This document shows, one piece after another, positions 1 to 8,032 of a stretch of 64,000 nucleotides of DNA. The notes below the pieces were generated by a model. The model worked only from the letters and a program-made list of their open reading frames with translations, made no database searches and had not been told where the DNA came from. Position 1 is the stretch's first letter; every line of letters begins with the position of its first letter. Made by a program: the position numbers and the translations under genes. Source of the stretch: Sarocladium kiliense (taxonomy: Eukaryota; Ascomycota; Sordariomycetes; Hypocreales; Sarocladiaceae); NCBI GenBank assembly GCA_030734395.1, contig JAUZTG010000016.1, forward strand, positions 434,001 through 498,000. Reading direction: 5' to 3'.

Positions 1-615
1 TCCCTGGACGAGCAATTCTCCAAACAAGACGGCAGGCCTCTTTCAGCTGCAGATTTGACTTGGTCATACGCCGCCTTCTTGACGGCTACAGCTCGTCGTG
101 CTGGGGTAATGTCGCCGCCATGGGCAGGTGGTGCGGAAACCTTACCGGGAACGTGCTCTGCAGTATCGTTCTCGGGCACCTACACCTCAGCAACATCCAC
201 GGTCTTCCCACCGTCGCAGACACCGAAGCCTGGCACAAATCCACCAGCTACTACCACGACCGCTCAACCACCCAGCACAACGACATCCTGTGCTATCGCT
301 CCTCAAGTGACTGTCTCGTTCACGGTTCGTGTAGTCACGGTTCCTGGTCAGACAATCAAGCTTGTTGGCAATACCGATAAACTTGGCAACTGGAGCCCGC
401 AGGCTGGCGTTGTCCTGAGTGCTTCGGACTATCAGGCCAACAATCCAGTGTGGAAAGGTTCAGTGGTTCTGAGCTCCGGTCAAGCCCTTGAGTATAAGTA
501 TATCAAGGTCGAGAGTGACGGAACTGTGCGGTGGGAGGCAGATCCTAACCGCGCATATAGTGTTCCACGGTCGTGTGCAACAGCTGCAGCACGTTCTGAT
601 ACTTGGCAAACTTGA
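1..615 (+). CDS. Glucoamylase (GH15 + CBM20), 3' part
   Basis: Only the last 204 codons lie in the window; the reading frame is open from base 1. The first ~35 residues look like the end of a GH15 catalytic domain (motif DLTWSYAAFLTA). A Thr/Pro-rich linker follows (~residues 60-98), then a carbohydrate-binding module CBM20 (~100-200). The CBM20 shows the family's NTDKLGNW and NPVWKG motifs and ends in WEADPNRAY. Enzymes of this build are secreted and release glucose from the non-reducing ends of starch; the CBM20 binds granular starch. Stop TGA at 613-615. The signal peptide and the catalytic residues lie upstream of the window. No intron is seen in this part. Family call is firm; activity is inferred from family. 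Confidence 0.93.
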   Translation, partial: SLDEQFSKQDGRPLSAADLTWSYAAFLTATARRAGVMSPPWAGGAETLPGTCSAVSFSGTYTSATSTVFPPSQTPKPGTNPPATTTTAQPPSTTTSCAIAPQVTVSFTVRVVTVPGQTIKLVGNTDKLGNWSPQAGVVLSASDYQANNPVWKGSVVLSSGQALEYKYIKVESDGTVRWEADPNRAYSVPRSCATAAARSDTWQT

Positions 616-884
616 GAGCTATCTAGTCAGCAAGCGATGTTTCTGTTGCTGTGGCCGAATATGTAGTGTGTACGCAAATGTTTGGACGCACAGTGCGAAA
701 AGTTTCGAATCAGATTTGATGTTCAATCATAGCATCGTCATTGGTGACCCAAGTTTGTCCGCTTCGCCGACTATTGTGTATATCATCCTCTAGCCTGAGT
801 CCATCAGTCACATCCAACAGTACTGCATCTCAACCGATTCACCAGCTTCCAGAAACCACATTCCTCTCTTCTGCCTGCCCACGT

Positions 885-1961
885 CTACGCGAACTCATCA
901 TCCGCCTCCTCAATCGCATTCTTCACCCTCACCAAGATCGTCGTCTTCCACTTATCCAGCTTGTTGATCTGATCAAACTGGAACAGCTTATCTGTGAACT
1001 GCTCCTGACTCTTTCCCTCCACAGCCTCGACCAGGTCCGCCAGCAACATAGACTCCCGCTGGGTTGCGAACTGCGGGTCGATCTCGCGGTAGCGCTCGAG
1101 CGCGCGTCGAGCGGCAACGAGGTCACCAGTGGCGAGGTGGCAGATACCAGCCTTGAAGAGGTAGTCCTTGACAGAGTACTTCATCAGGTTGTTGTTGACG
1201 GATTGTTCGGCGACCTTCTCGTAATGCCCGATAGCTCTGTAGTAGTCGCCTTCCAGAGCGGCACCGTCCGCCGCCTTGAGCCACAGCTTGTTGGACAGAC
1301 TGATTTAGATATATGTCAGCGTTCAGATGCTCCGCCCCTCACAATTAACCTTCCAAGGTTCAACTTACGCAGGCTTCCTATCGTTCTCGTACCACCCAGC
1401 TCCCTTCTCGTACGCCTCAACCGCACTCTTCATATCCCCAAGCTCCTCCTCGTAGAGTAAGCCCAATTGCTCCTGCTGAGTAGCCGCGCCGGGGAAGTTA
1501 CCCTTCGCACAGAACCGATCGATGGCGGCAGTGAGACATCTGGCGGCAGTAGCGGGGTCGTCTTTGCGGTAGGCCTTGAAGGCGTCTATGCGGGTGCGTG
1601 CGGCATCGTCAGGCTCCTTGAGTTGGTTGGCCTGGATATCAGCGGCTTTCTCGAAAGTACGACCTGCGTCGAGGACTGTTCTCTCGGGAGTCAGTTCTAC
1701 AGAGACGAGAGGACAGGGAAGAGGAGCACGGACGCTGGGACTGCATAAGGAAGGCGTTGGCAGCTTCGATGAAGGCGTCTGCAGCGGCTTGGTACTTCTC
1801 TTCACGACCGCCGAAGAAACTGAAGCCTCCGCTGGCGCTCTGGAGAGCCTTCTCCGCCTGGATAGTTGAACAGGCTATCAGTCACTTGCGCGATTGTTGG
1901 TCGGCGGGGGAGGGGCAGCTTCACGCACCTTTTGGAGCAGACCTCGTGGATCTTGTGACAT
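885..1961 (-). CDS. SEC17: Alpha-SNAP, vesicle fusion adaptor
   Basis: Alpha-SNAP binds assembled SNARE complexes and recruits the ATPase NSF/Sec18 to take them apart after membrane fusion. Four exons on the minus strand: 1929-1961, 1734-1857, 1369-1675 and 885-1299, giving 292 aa, the same length as yeast Sec17. The N-terminus MSQDPRGLLQK, the GGFSFFGG motif and the block RTFEKAADIQ are typical, as is the acidic C-terminal end. Intron 2 (1676-1733) has an unusual GTCCGT donor. I chose its acceptor because it restores the family's spacing (MQSQ-LLDAGRTF). The gene shares a 402-bp upstream region with a divergent mitochondrial amidotransferase gene. Identification is firm; only the intron 2 edges are less sure. 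Confidence 0.95.
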
Positions 1962-2363
1962 GATGGGCGAGAATCGGGTTGCTATAACTGGTGTCGGGGT
2001 ATACGGGGTGGAACAGATTGCGATACGAGACGCTGGAGCGAGATGGTTCGGAGTGTATGGCGAAGTGTCGGGAGGCACCGCGGATGTTGGAGAGGTGTCG
2101 TCCGCCGTATGACGCTGGTTGGGGTGTGTCGCCGCCTAAGCCACAGCGTCGGAGGAGTGGGGCTCATCTGTACCTGCGACAACACCAAGACTTGGTGGAT
2201 ACGCATGTACCGCCCTGTCGCCCAGCTCCGTCCTATTTTGGAGCTCCAGAGCTTCGGCTCTTCAAAAGTAACCTCAACACCATCCGACTTTGGCTCGCGA
2301 TCTCATTTGATACCAACCGACCACAACCCCTTCCCGACAGCCGCAGGCGTGAACTCCATCATC
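1962..2363. promoter_or_regulatory. Divergent promoter, SEC17 / gta3-like
   Basis: 402 bp between the start codons of alpha-SNAP (minus) and the amidotransferase subunit (plus). It must carry both promoters. I see no clear TATA box and no CACGTG motif. Several ORFs run through it but none resembles a protein family. Confidence 0.6.
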
Positions 2364-2939
2364 ATGACCGTCTGCAAGCACTGCCGCCTTGCCATCCGGC
2401 AATCCCTTCAAAGTCGACTCCCCTACAGCCCACGCGCAGCGTTCGCAACCAAAGCCACAGCACCAAACCCTTCACCAAGCGACATCCTCTCGAAACCAAC
2501 CTGGTCAATCCGCACACTCCTCTCCTCCGACTCTCCTACAGAAACAATAACGCCCTCCCAACTCCACCACCTCCTCAGACTCTCCGCCCTCCCCCTCCCA
2601 GCAACCGACGAGGAAGAACAACGCATGATCACCACTCTCCAATCTCAACTCCGCTTCGTCCGCGCCGTCCAAAACGTCAACACGAAGGGTGTCGAACCCC
2701 TCCGCGCGATACGGGATGAGACGGAGGAAGGGGTCAAGGAGGTGACGTTGGGGTTGGATGAGTTGAAGGAGATGCTGGAGAAGGAGGTCAAGGTTGGCTA
2801 TTATCAACGGCCGAAGAGGGTGAGAGGTGAGAGAATTGAAGAGAGTAGTGAGAAGTGGGATGTTTTGGGGACGGCGGGGAGGAGGGCGGGGAAGTTCTTT
2901 GTCGTGGATGCTGGGAAGAAGGAGAAGAGTGAGGCGTGA
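2364..2939 (+). CDS. Mitochondrial Glu-tRNA amidotransferase subunit (GatC/Gta3-like)
   Basis: 191 aa, single exon. The start was set at 2364 because the N-terminus from there (MTVCKHCRLAIRQSLQ, rich in Arg, Ser and Ala) is a good mitochondrial presequence; the frame is also open upstream to 2043. The central block has the features of the fungal Gta3/GatC family: a leucine-rich helix (LHHLLRLSALPLP), then QLRFVRAVQNVNTKGVEPL and IRDETEEG. In mitochondria lacking a glutaminyl-tRNA synthetase this complex converts Glu-tRNA(Gln) to Gln-tRNA(Gln). The small subunit is a scaffold rather than a catalyst. The C-terminal tail is basic. It converges on the YPI1 gene downstream, with 223 bp between stops. 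Family assignment is by recognition of motifs, not by search. Confidence 0.82.
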   Translation: MTVCKHCRLAIRQSLQSRLPYSPRAAFATKATAPNPSPSDILSKPTWSIRTLLSSDSPTETITPSQLHHLLRLSALPLPATDEEEQRMITTLQSQLRFVRAVQNVNTKGVEPLRAIRDETEEGVKEVTLGLDELKEMLEKEVKVGYYQRPKRVRGERIEESSEKWDVLGTAGRRAGKFFVVDAGKKEKSEA

Positions 2940-3162
2940 GGTGAGAAGACGGTGCTCCATTGTTGGATAGATGTATTTCTAGTGATACCCTCCGTGTTCG
3001 GGATCAGCTCGAGTTCTGTCATATGCGACAAAGCCAGCTTGAATGAAACAAGGCCACGCCTGCCTCGTCGAAAATACCTTCTGTTCGTCTTCGGGTCTAC
3101 AGATACACGTCCGTCAAAACTCCCTTACGCCGCCATAATGCAAAATCATATCGCCATGCTCT

Positions 3163-3734
3163 TTACGCCGTCTTTCCACCCTCGCTTGCTCCGATCTCCT
3201 TGCCCTTCCCTTTACTGTTATCCTTCGGCACTTTCTCATACGCATTCGGGCTCGGTTTCCTCTTCCCATGGCCTGCCTTCCCTTTCCTCCTCCCCCTCAT
3301 CGAATCCCTCGCTCTATCTGCGTCCATAGCTTTTCTCTTCGCGCCGTCTTCTGAGTCTGATCCTGAGGAGGAGTCATCTGAGTCGGAGGAGGATTCGTCG
3401 CTTGATTCACCGACGGCTTTGGGTTTGTGGTAAATGCAGCAGACTGGCTGTATGTCAATATATGCATGTAATGCCTGTAGATCGCCCATGAGAGAAAAGT
3501 ATGAGGGCTCATCGCACCTTTTGAGCTTTTCCGACCGAGACCTTCGTTGTCCACGACGTCTTCTGCCCACTGCACTGATCTCCCATCCGGTTCATGTCGA
3601 CCTCTCAATCTCAGTATCCTCGGCGCCGCGGTCGTCGTGTCTGTGCTCATGCCTTCCTGACCCGCCGTCTGTGTCATGGTCTGCGAAGGCGCTGGAGCGC
3701 GACCTGCAGCGCCTGACTGCGGATGCTGTGACAT
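3163..3734 (-). CDS. YPI1: Type 1 phosphatase regulator YPI1 / inhibitor-3
   Basis: Two exons, 3518-3734 and 3163-3443, encode 165 aa. The hallmark block of the YPI1/PPP1R11 family spans the intron: VQWAEDVVDNEGLGRKSSK in exon 1, joined to VCCIYHKPK in exon 2. It contains the PP1-docking VxW motif and the Cys-Cys pair. A Ser/Asp/Glu-rich tract follows, then a basic C-terminus. The protein binds protein phosphatase 1 (Glc7) in the nucleus and modulates it. The first exon is Gln/Thr/Ala-rich and unstructured. I chose the ATG at 3734; an in-frame ATG at 3767 would add 11 residues. The intron is 74 nt with a GTGCGA donor. Confidence 0.93.
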
Positions 3735-4175
3735 ATCGTCTTCCTTGTCCCAAAGGCACCGGAACAACTGTGCGATAATGTGCGCGTGTAGTCGAAGTAT
3801 AGCAGCCGGCGTGACAAGTGTGTGGAACGTGGGGGAAATGTAGGTTGGCGGGTGTGAAGTTTGTAGGTTTATTAATGGGAATTTGGAGGGGAAGTGGGTG
3901 GCATGTCATGTCCCAAACCGGCTGTTCGCGCCCCGCCATCCGCCCGGGACCAACGTCACCGCTCCGGAGCTGGGTCTGGACCCTGCACGCGACACTCTTC
4001 ACACTCTTCCATGCTGTAGCAATTAAGTACGGCATCGACTTTATAATACGGGACATGGGACGTGAGAGATGAGATAAGGAGTCCAAATAGTCGAGCACGT
4101 CTAATTTATGCTCTGATGTACATTTGTTATACAGATTTTACAGGTATCCTACAATTTTCTACAGGGTCGTCATGC
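3735..4175. other. Intergenic, YPI1 upstream / GEP3 downstream
   Basis: 441 bp holding the YPI1 promoter and the 3' flank of the next minus-strand gene. Nothing coding or repetitive was recognised. Confidence 0.6.
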
Positions 4176-6476
4176 TTATTCTGCCGCTGCCTCCATTGCC
4201 CGCCTCGTCTTCTTCGCATTCTTCTTCTCTCCCTTCATGCTCTTCCTCGGCCTCTGCTTCTTATGCTTATCTTGCACCAACGGCTTGTTATTGAGCCACC
4301 CATTGATCGGCCGCCTGTAATCCACAAACCGGCCTTCAGGCGTGAACACCTCGATAGCCGGCCATTCCTTGGTTGGTCTCGCAGGTCGGGCCGGTTGCTG
4401 TTTCTCTGGGGCGGCCTGGCGAGTTGTTGAATCATCGATGCGGTTTTGCGTTAGAGCCTGGAACGGGTCTTCGCTCTTCGTCTTCTCCGGCTTAGACTCG
4501 GGTTCAGAGAGGGATGGTGCCCGCATATTGGGCGTGGGGTACAACTCTTCCGCCGCCTGGGATGCAATCATCTCCTCCAGATCCCTGGTCCTGACCTGCG
4601 CAACCACCTCGATGTAGCCAACTCCCTCGATGAGCAGATCCAGTGAAACAACCCTGAACGGCAGATCTTCAACCCGCTTGCCACCAAGATGCTTCTTCAC
4701 AAGAGGGCCTGCCCTCCCCTTTGTCACATCATACCTCAACTTGAACGTCCCGGCCGATTTCATTTTCTCTGCAGCCTCTTCCACAGCGATGTTTTCAACC
4801 GAAGCCACCTTCCTCGTCTGTGCTTGAAACTCGATCGCCTTCTCTGTTGCCGTCAGGTGTTCTGGCAGCCGCGTGAAGTTGTACATCAGGAACGTCAAGC
4901 CGGGCGTTGTAGGAGTGATGCGGATGAGACCGCCGCCAAGAATCAGTGAGCGGCCATGCTGCAGAGAGGTCTGAGTTGGTACAATCCGTGACTTCATAAT
5001 GAGGGAGTCGCGGTGCTCAGGTTTGACGTAGTTTTCCAGGTCGCCGCGTGCGAGACCAGGGAGGTCGATGAGTTCGCCCTTGTGGTCACCAAAGGGAATG
5101 CGAATGGGCGAGGCGGTCGTACCGGGGTGAGATGATACGATGGGCATCTGAGGGTACATCTCGAGAGGCCGAGGCGGGGGTAGCAAGTCTCCGAAGTCCA
5201 GGGCATCCTCTTCCTCTTCCTCGGCAATAGTTGGATCTGGAGACTCCAAGGCAGTGCTGCCGTCCGCCTTTGATGCCTGCGTCACCATGCCTTTGGGAAA
5301 CACCGTCTCAAAAAGCCGACTTTTGCCCACATTGACCTTACCAACGAACCACCCCGCCCCTCCACGCTTCCAAATATCCCTCTTCAGCTCCTTCGTCCAC
5401 CAGTCTCGCTTCGCGCTGACACAGTGAACATTCCCCAGCCTCACCCTCCCACCAAGCCTTCCAAGGGCCTCTCTCAATACCTCCCTCAGGAACGGCATCA
5501 TCCTATCGACCTGCTGCTTCGTTGGGCCAAGGAGATCACCACGTGAGATAATAAAGCTAATCTCAGTCTTGCGATCTTTCATGTACTTCCCGCTACGGGA
5601 ACGACGGTTTCGGGTGCGTAATGGGATGTCGCCAAGCAGGACGTTGAGGCGCGGGATGAGAGACATGGGGAAATCGGCGGCGTCGATGATGTGGTAAATG
5701 TGGTTGTTCTTGTGGGGAGATTCTTCGATTGTCTCGCGGAGAGACTCGACAGTCGGGTGGAACATCTCGACCTTGTTAGGGTTTCCGATCTCGTGAGTGA
5801 GGAGGTGGCATCGATCGCAAAGAGGCTCTCTGAGAACTTGAAGAGAAGTTAGCACAGATTGCCCAGCAGCATAAAGTTGAACCTTCCTACCCTCTTCTGG
5901 CAAAGTTTCGTCCGATTTTGACAACGTAGTCAACATCTCCGGCTCCAGTCCCAGCTCCTTGATCGTCGCCTCGTCCATATTGGCGAGGACCGACTCGATG
6001 ACATGATCCTCCTTAGAAGCCGACTCGGACTTGACCTTGTTTCTCTTGATAGGCTTGAGCCATTGTCGCACCCTCTTCGCATTCAGATCGTAGTATCCAA
6101 GGTGTTGCGGATCCGTCGTCTGTGCGAATGCGCCGCATCCGCTGCAACTTATGGGAAGCTGCCTTGCCGGGGTTTGCGCAACGTCGTCGGCATCTTGAGT
6201 CGGTGTTTCGGGCGCAGCGATGTGCTCTGCACTAAGTGACCTTGTTTCCGTCTCAGGTGAGGTAGCTTCAGTGTGGGTTGCTCTTCGTTGGCAAAGAAAG
6301 TGTCGTGTCGTTCTGAGAGGTGCAGTCCTCGCTGGTGACTGCACTCTGGTCAAGCTGCATGCTGGGTACCGAGCAAGCGCTGGACATAGGAACAACGGCA
6401 CGCCAAAGGAGGGAGCCAGAGGTTCAGCAGATGCCAAAGTCCTGGCTATCCGGCGTGTTGCCATGGCTCTATGCAT
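4176..6476 (-). CDS. GEP3: Mitochondrial YqeH-type GTPase (GEP3/MTG3)
   Basis: Circularly permuted GTPase of the YqeH/GEP3 family, which supports assembly of the small mitochondrial ribosomal subunit. The N-terminus is Arg/Ala-rich and lacks acidic residues for ~65 residues, as a mitochondrial presequence should. A zinc-binding pair (CSGCGAF ... CDRCHLLTHE) precedes the GTPase motifs, which come in permuted order: a G4-like ISRGDLLG, G5-like VSAK, G1 GKVNVGKSRL, then G3 DLPGL. The 2301-bp frame is open throughout, but 5837-5890 has a GTAGGA donor, a CTAAC branch site and a CAAG acceptor. It is probably a 54-nt intron that happens to keep the frame (see findings). Spliced length is 748 aa. An ATG at 6464 has a better context than the one at 6476. 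Divergent from an MRP49-type gene. Confidence 0.92.
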   Translation of the reverse strand: MHRAMATRRIARTLASAEPLAPSFGVPLFLCPALARYPACSLTRVQSPARTAPLRTTRHFLCQRRATHTEATSPETETRSLSAEHIAAPETPTQDADDVAQTPARQLPISCSGCGAFAQTTDPQHLGYYDLNAKRVRQWLKPIKRNKVKSESASKEDHVIESVLANMDEATIKELGLEPEMLTTLSKSDETLPEEGRKVQLYAAGQSVLTSLQVLREPLCDRCHLLTHEIGNPNKVEMFHPTVESLRETIEESPHKNNHIYHIIDAADFPMSLIPRLNVLLGDIPLRTRNRRSRSGKYMKDRKTEISFIISRGDLLGPTKQQVDRMMPFLREVLREALGRLGGRVRLGNVHCVSAKRDWWTKELKRDIWKRGGAGWFVGKVNVGKSRLFETVFPKGMVTQASKADGSTALESPDPTIAEEEEEDALDFGDLLPPPRPLEMYPQMPIVSSHPGTTASPIRIPFGDHKGELIDLPGLARGDLENYVKPEHRDSLIMKSRIVPTQTSLQHGRSLILGGGLIRITPTTPGLTFLMYNFTRLPEHLTATEKAIEFQAQTRKVASVENIAVEEAAEKMKSAGTFKLRYDVTKGRAGPLVKKHLGGKRVEDLPFRVVSLDLLIEGVGYIEVVAQVRTRDLEEMIASQAAEELYPTPNMRAPSLSEPESKPEKTKSEDPFQALTQNRIDDSTTRQAAPEKQQPARPARPTKEWPAIEVFTPEGRFVDYRRPINGWLNNKPLVQDKHKKQRPRKSMKGEKKNAKKTRRAMEAAAE

Positions 6477-6814
6477 TCTGTCCTTCCAGCCTCAAAACAA
6501 AAGCCGTATGGAAAGACAAAAAAAAAAGGTACGATGAATATATGGACCGGGATTTGCAGAACCTCCCCAACTCCAGGGAAAAAAGTCCCGGAATTCCTCG
6601 TCGCGTACCCTGCAGCACCACCGCGTCGCAAGTCTCCACTAAATTCTCAATCGGTCGAATCCGAGGCCGCCGTCCAAACGTCCCATCGTGGATTTTCCAG
6701 AACCTCAAGCTTCACACCTCCAGCCTTTTGCGCCCAACTCACGCGAACACCAACACTCGATTCTTTCCTCCGAGGTCCGCTCAATTACTCCTAGGACACG
6801 AAGGGCTGCTCAAG
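6477..6814. promoter_or_regulatory. Divergent promoter, GEP3 / MRP49
   Basis: 338 bp between the start codons of two mitochondrial-translation genes pointing away from each other. It holds an A-run near 6520 and a CT-rich stretch before the plus-strand start. No TATA box or known site was recognised. Confidence 0.65.
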
Positions 6815-7668
6815 ATGGTTCGCGCAGTAGGCGAGCGGGTGCATTTGCTCCGCAAGGTACGTTTTCTTACAGCTGGACCCCTGATGGTCAAACCTGATGA
6901 TCGAGGCTAACCTTCGTCTTTGTTGTAGAAAGTAAGATAACGATGCCTGTCCTTCTTCCCACGACTGGATTCCCGCAGTCCGCACTTTGTTTCAGAACGA
7001 ATGAAGCTCACCTATTTCTTTTCAATAGCTCATCAAGCTCAAATGCGGCCCCGGGGCTGCCATCCTTCCCTCGGAGGTCACGAGGATACATATGGACTTC
7101 GCCCTGAAGATGGGCGGCGGACACATGGGTCCCAGGTACGCTTCCACTTGCCATTATACCCTTCGCTTTCTTCTCTAACACTCTATCCCTCAGGAAATTC
7201 ATGCGCGAACAACTCCCCCGCCTAAAATACCACAACCCCTCCATCCCCATGATCGTCAACCGCCACAACCTCAACGCCCGTCCCCCAACCATGACAATCT
7301 ACTTCCGCAAACCCGACGCCTCCCCTTCCTCCATCACACCCTTTACTCCAGCAACCCAACCAACGTCCTCCCGCAGCGACCTCTCCAAAGCACAACCCCC
7401 AACCGACTTTGAACGTACCGTCACAATCGACATGAAGGACAAACACTCGAGCCATATCCTCGACTACTTCATTGCTGAGACGCGTGCTACACCTGTGCAG
7501 CCTACGGAGGAGGATATTGCGGAGATGAAGGATTTAGAAGCGATGAAGAAGCAGGGCAATTTGGATAGAGAGAGAGTGAAGCGGGATAGGTTGGAGTTGA
7601 AGAAGGAGCAGGATATGCTCAAGAGGGCGAGGGAAGCGGCTGGCATGTCGGAGTCAGATGACATGTAG
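6815..7668 (+). CDS. Mitochondrial ribosomal protein, MRP49/L51-S25-CI-B8 type
   Basis: Exons 6815-6856, possibly 6929-6931, then 7029-7135 and 7194-7668, giving 208 aa with the 3-nt exon or 207 without. The core reads LKCGPGAAILPSEVTRIHMDF, then GGGHMGPRKFMREQLPRLKYHN. This is the L51/S25/CI-B8 thioredoxin-like fold of fungal mitoribosomal proteins. A charged coiled-coil tail follows (EEDIAEMKDLEAMKKQ and on). The first 172-nt gap between exons has two complete intron signatures around the triplet AAA; see findings. The third intron has a perfect CTAAC branch site. MRP49 (large subunit, mL61) is my best guess over mS25. Confidence 0.85.
6929..6931 (+). other. Candidate 3-nt microexon in the MRP49 gene
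   Basis: AAA flanked upstream by an intron ending CTAACC...TTGTTGTAG and downstream by a GTAAGA donor. It would add one Lys at the junction HLLRK/LIKLK. Without it, the gene has a single 172-nt intron, long for this window. Confidence 0.45.
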
Positions 7669-8032
7669 GAGATTGGGGTACCTGAGATGAGGTTAGTCCA
7701 TGGCCATGTCTTGATTGCTGTATGATATCGATTTGTACCATTACATTTTGCCAAAGAATTGGCAGACGGATATATAAAAGGTTCAATCTTATTGTATCAT
7801 TTCTTGTCATTATTGTCGCGTTAGTGGCATCGTGCTTTAAGGTTTGCCATTGTAAGTGTAAGACGCCGTACCCGTTGTACCATCCAAAGACTTGTTGCCC
7901 GAAACTCCATGTCGCCGCCTGAGGCGGCTCTATCAGACGCATTATGGGGTCTCCGTCTAAAACCATATTGCAACATGTAGAGAAACAGACTGTGCCCAAA
8001 CAATGTAGTGGTGCATGCGATCATCCAGACCG
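7669..8032. other. Convergent intergenic region
   Basis: 364 bp between the stops of the MRP49-type gene and the HECT ligase gene. It is expected to hold two 3' UTRs. Nothing else seen. Confidence 0.6.

Noticed and set aside
741..1460. 239-codon plus-strand ORF opposite SEC17
   Set aside because: Antisense to conserved SEC17 exons, and it would read through an intron.
1991..2719. 242-codon plus-strand ORF overlapping the amidotransferase gene
   Set aside because: Out of frame with the conserved Gta3-like protein; Pro/Arg-rich random translation.
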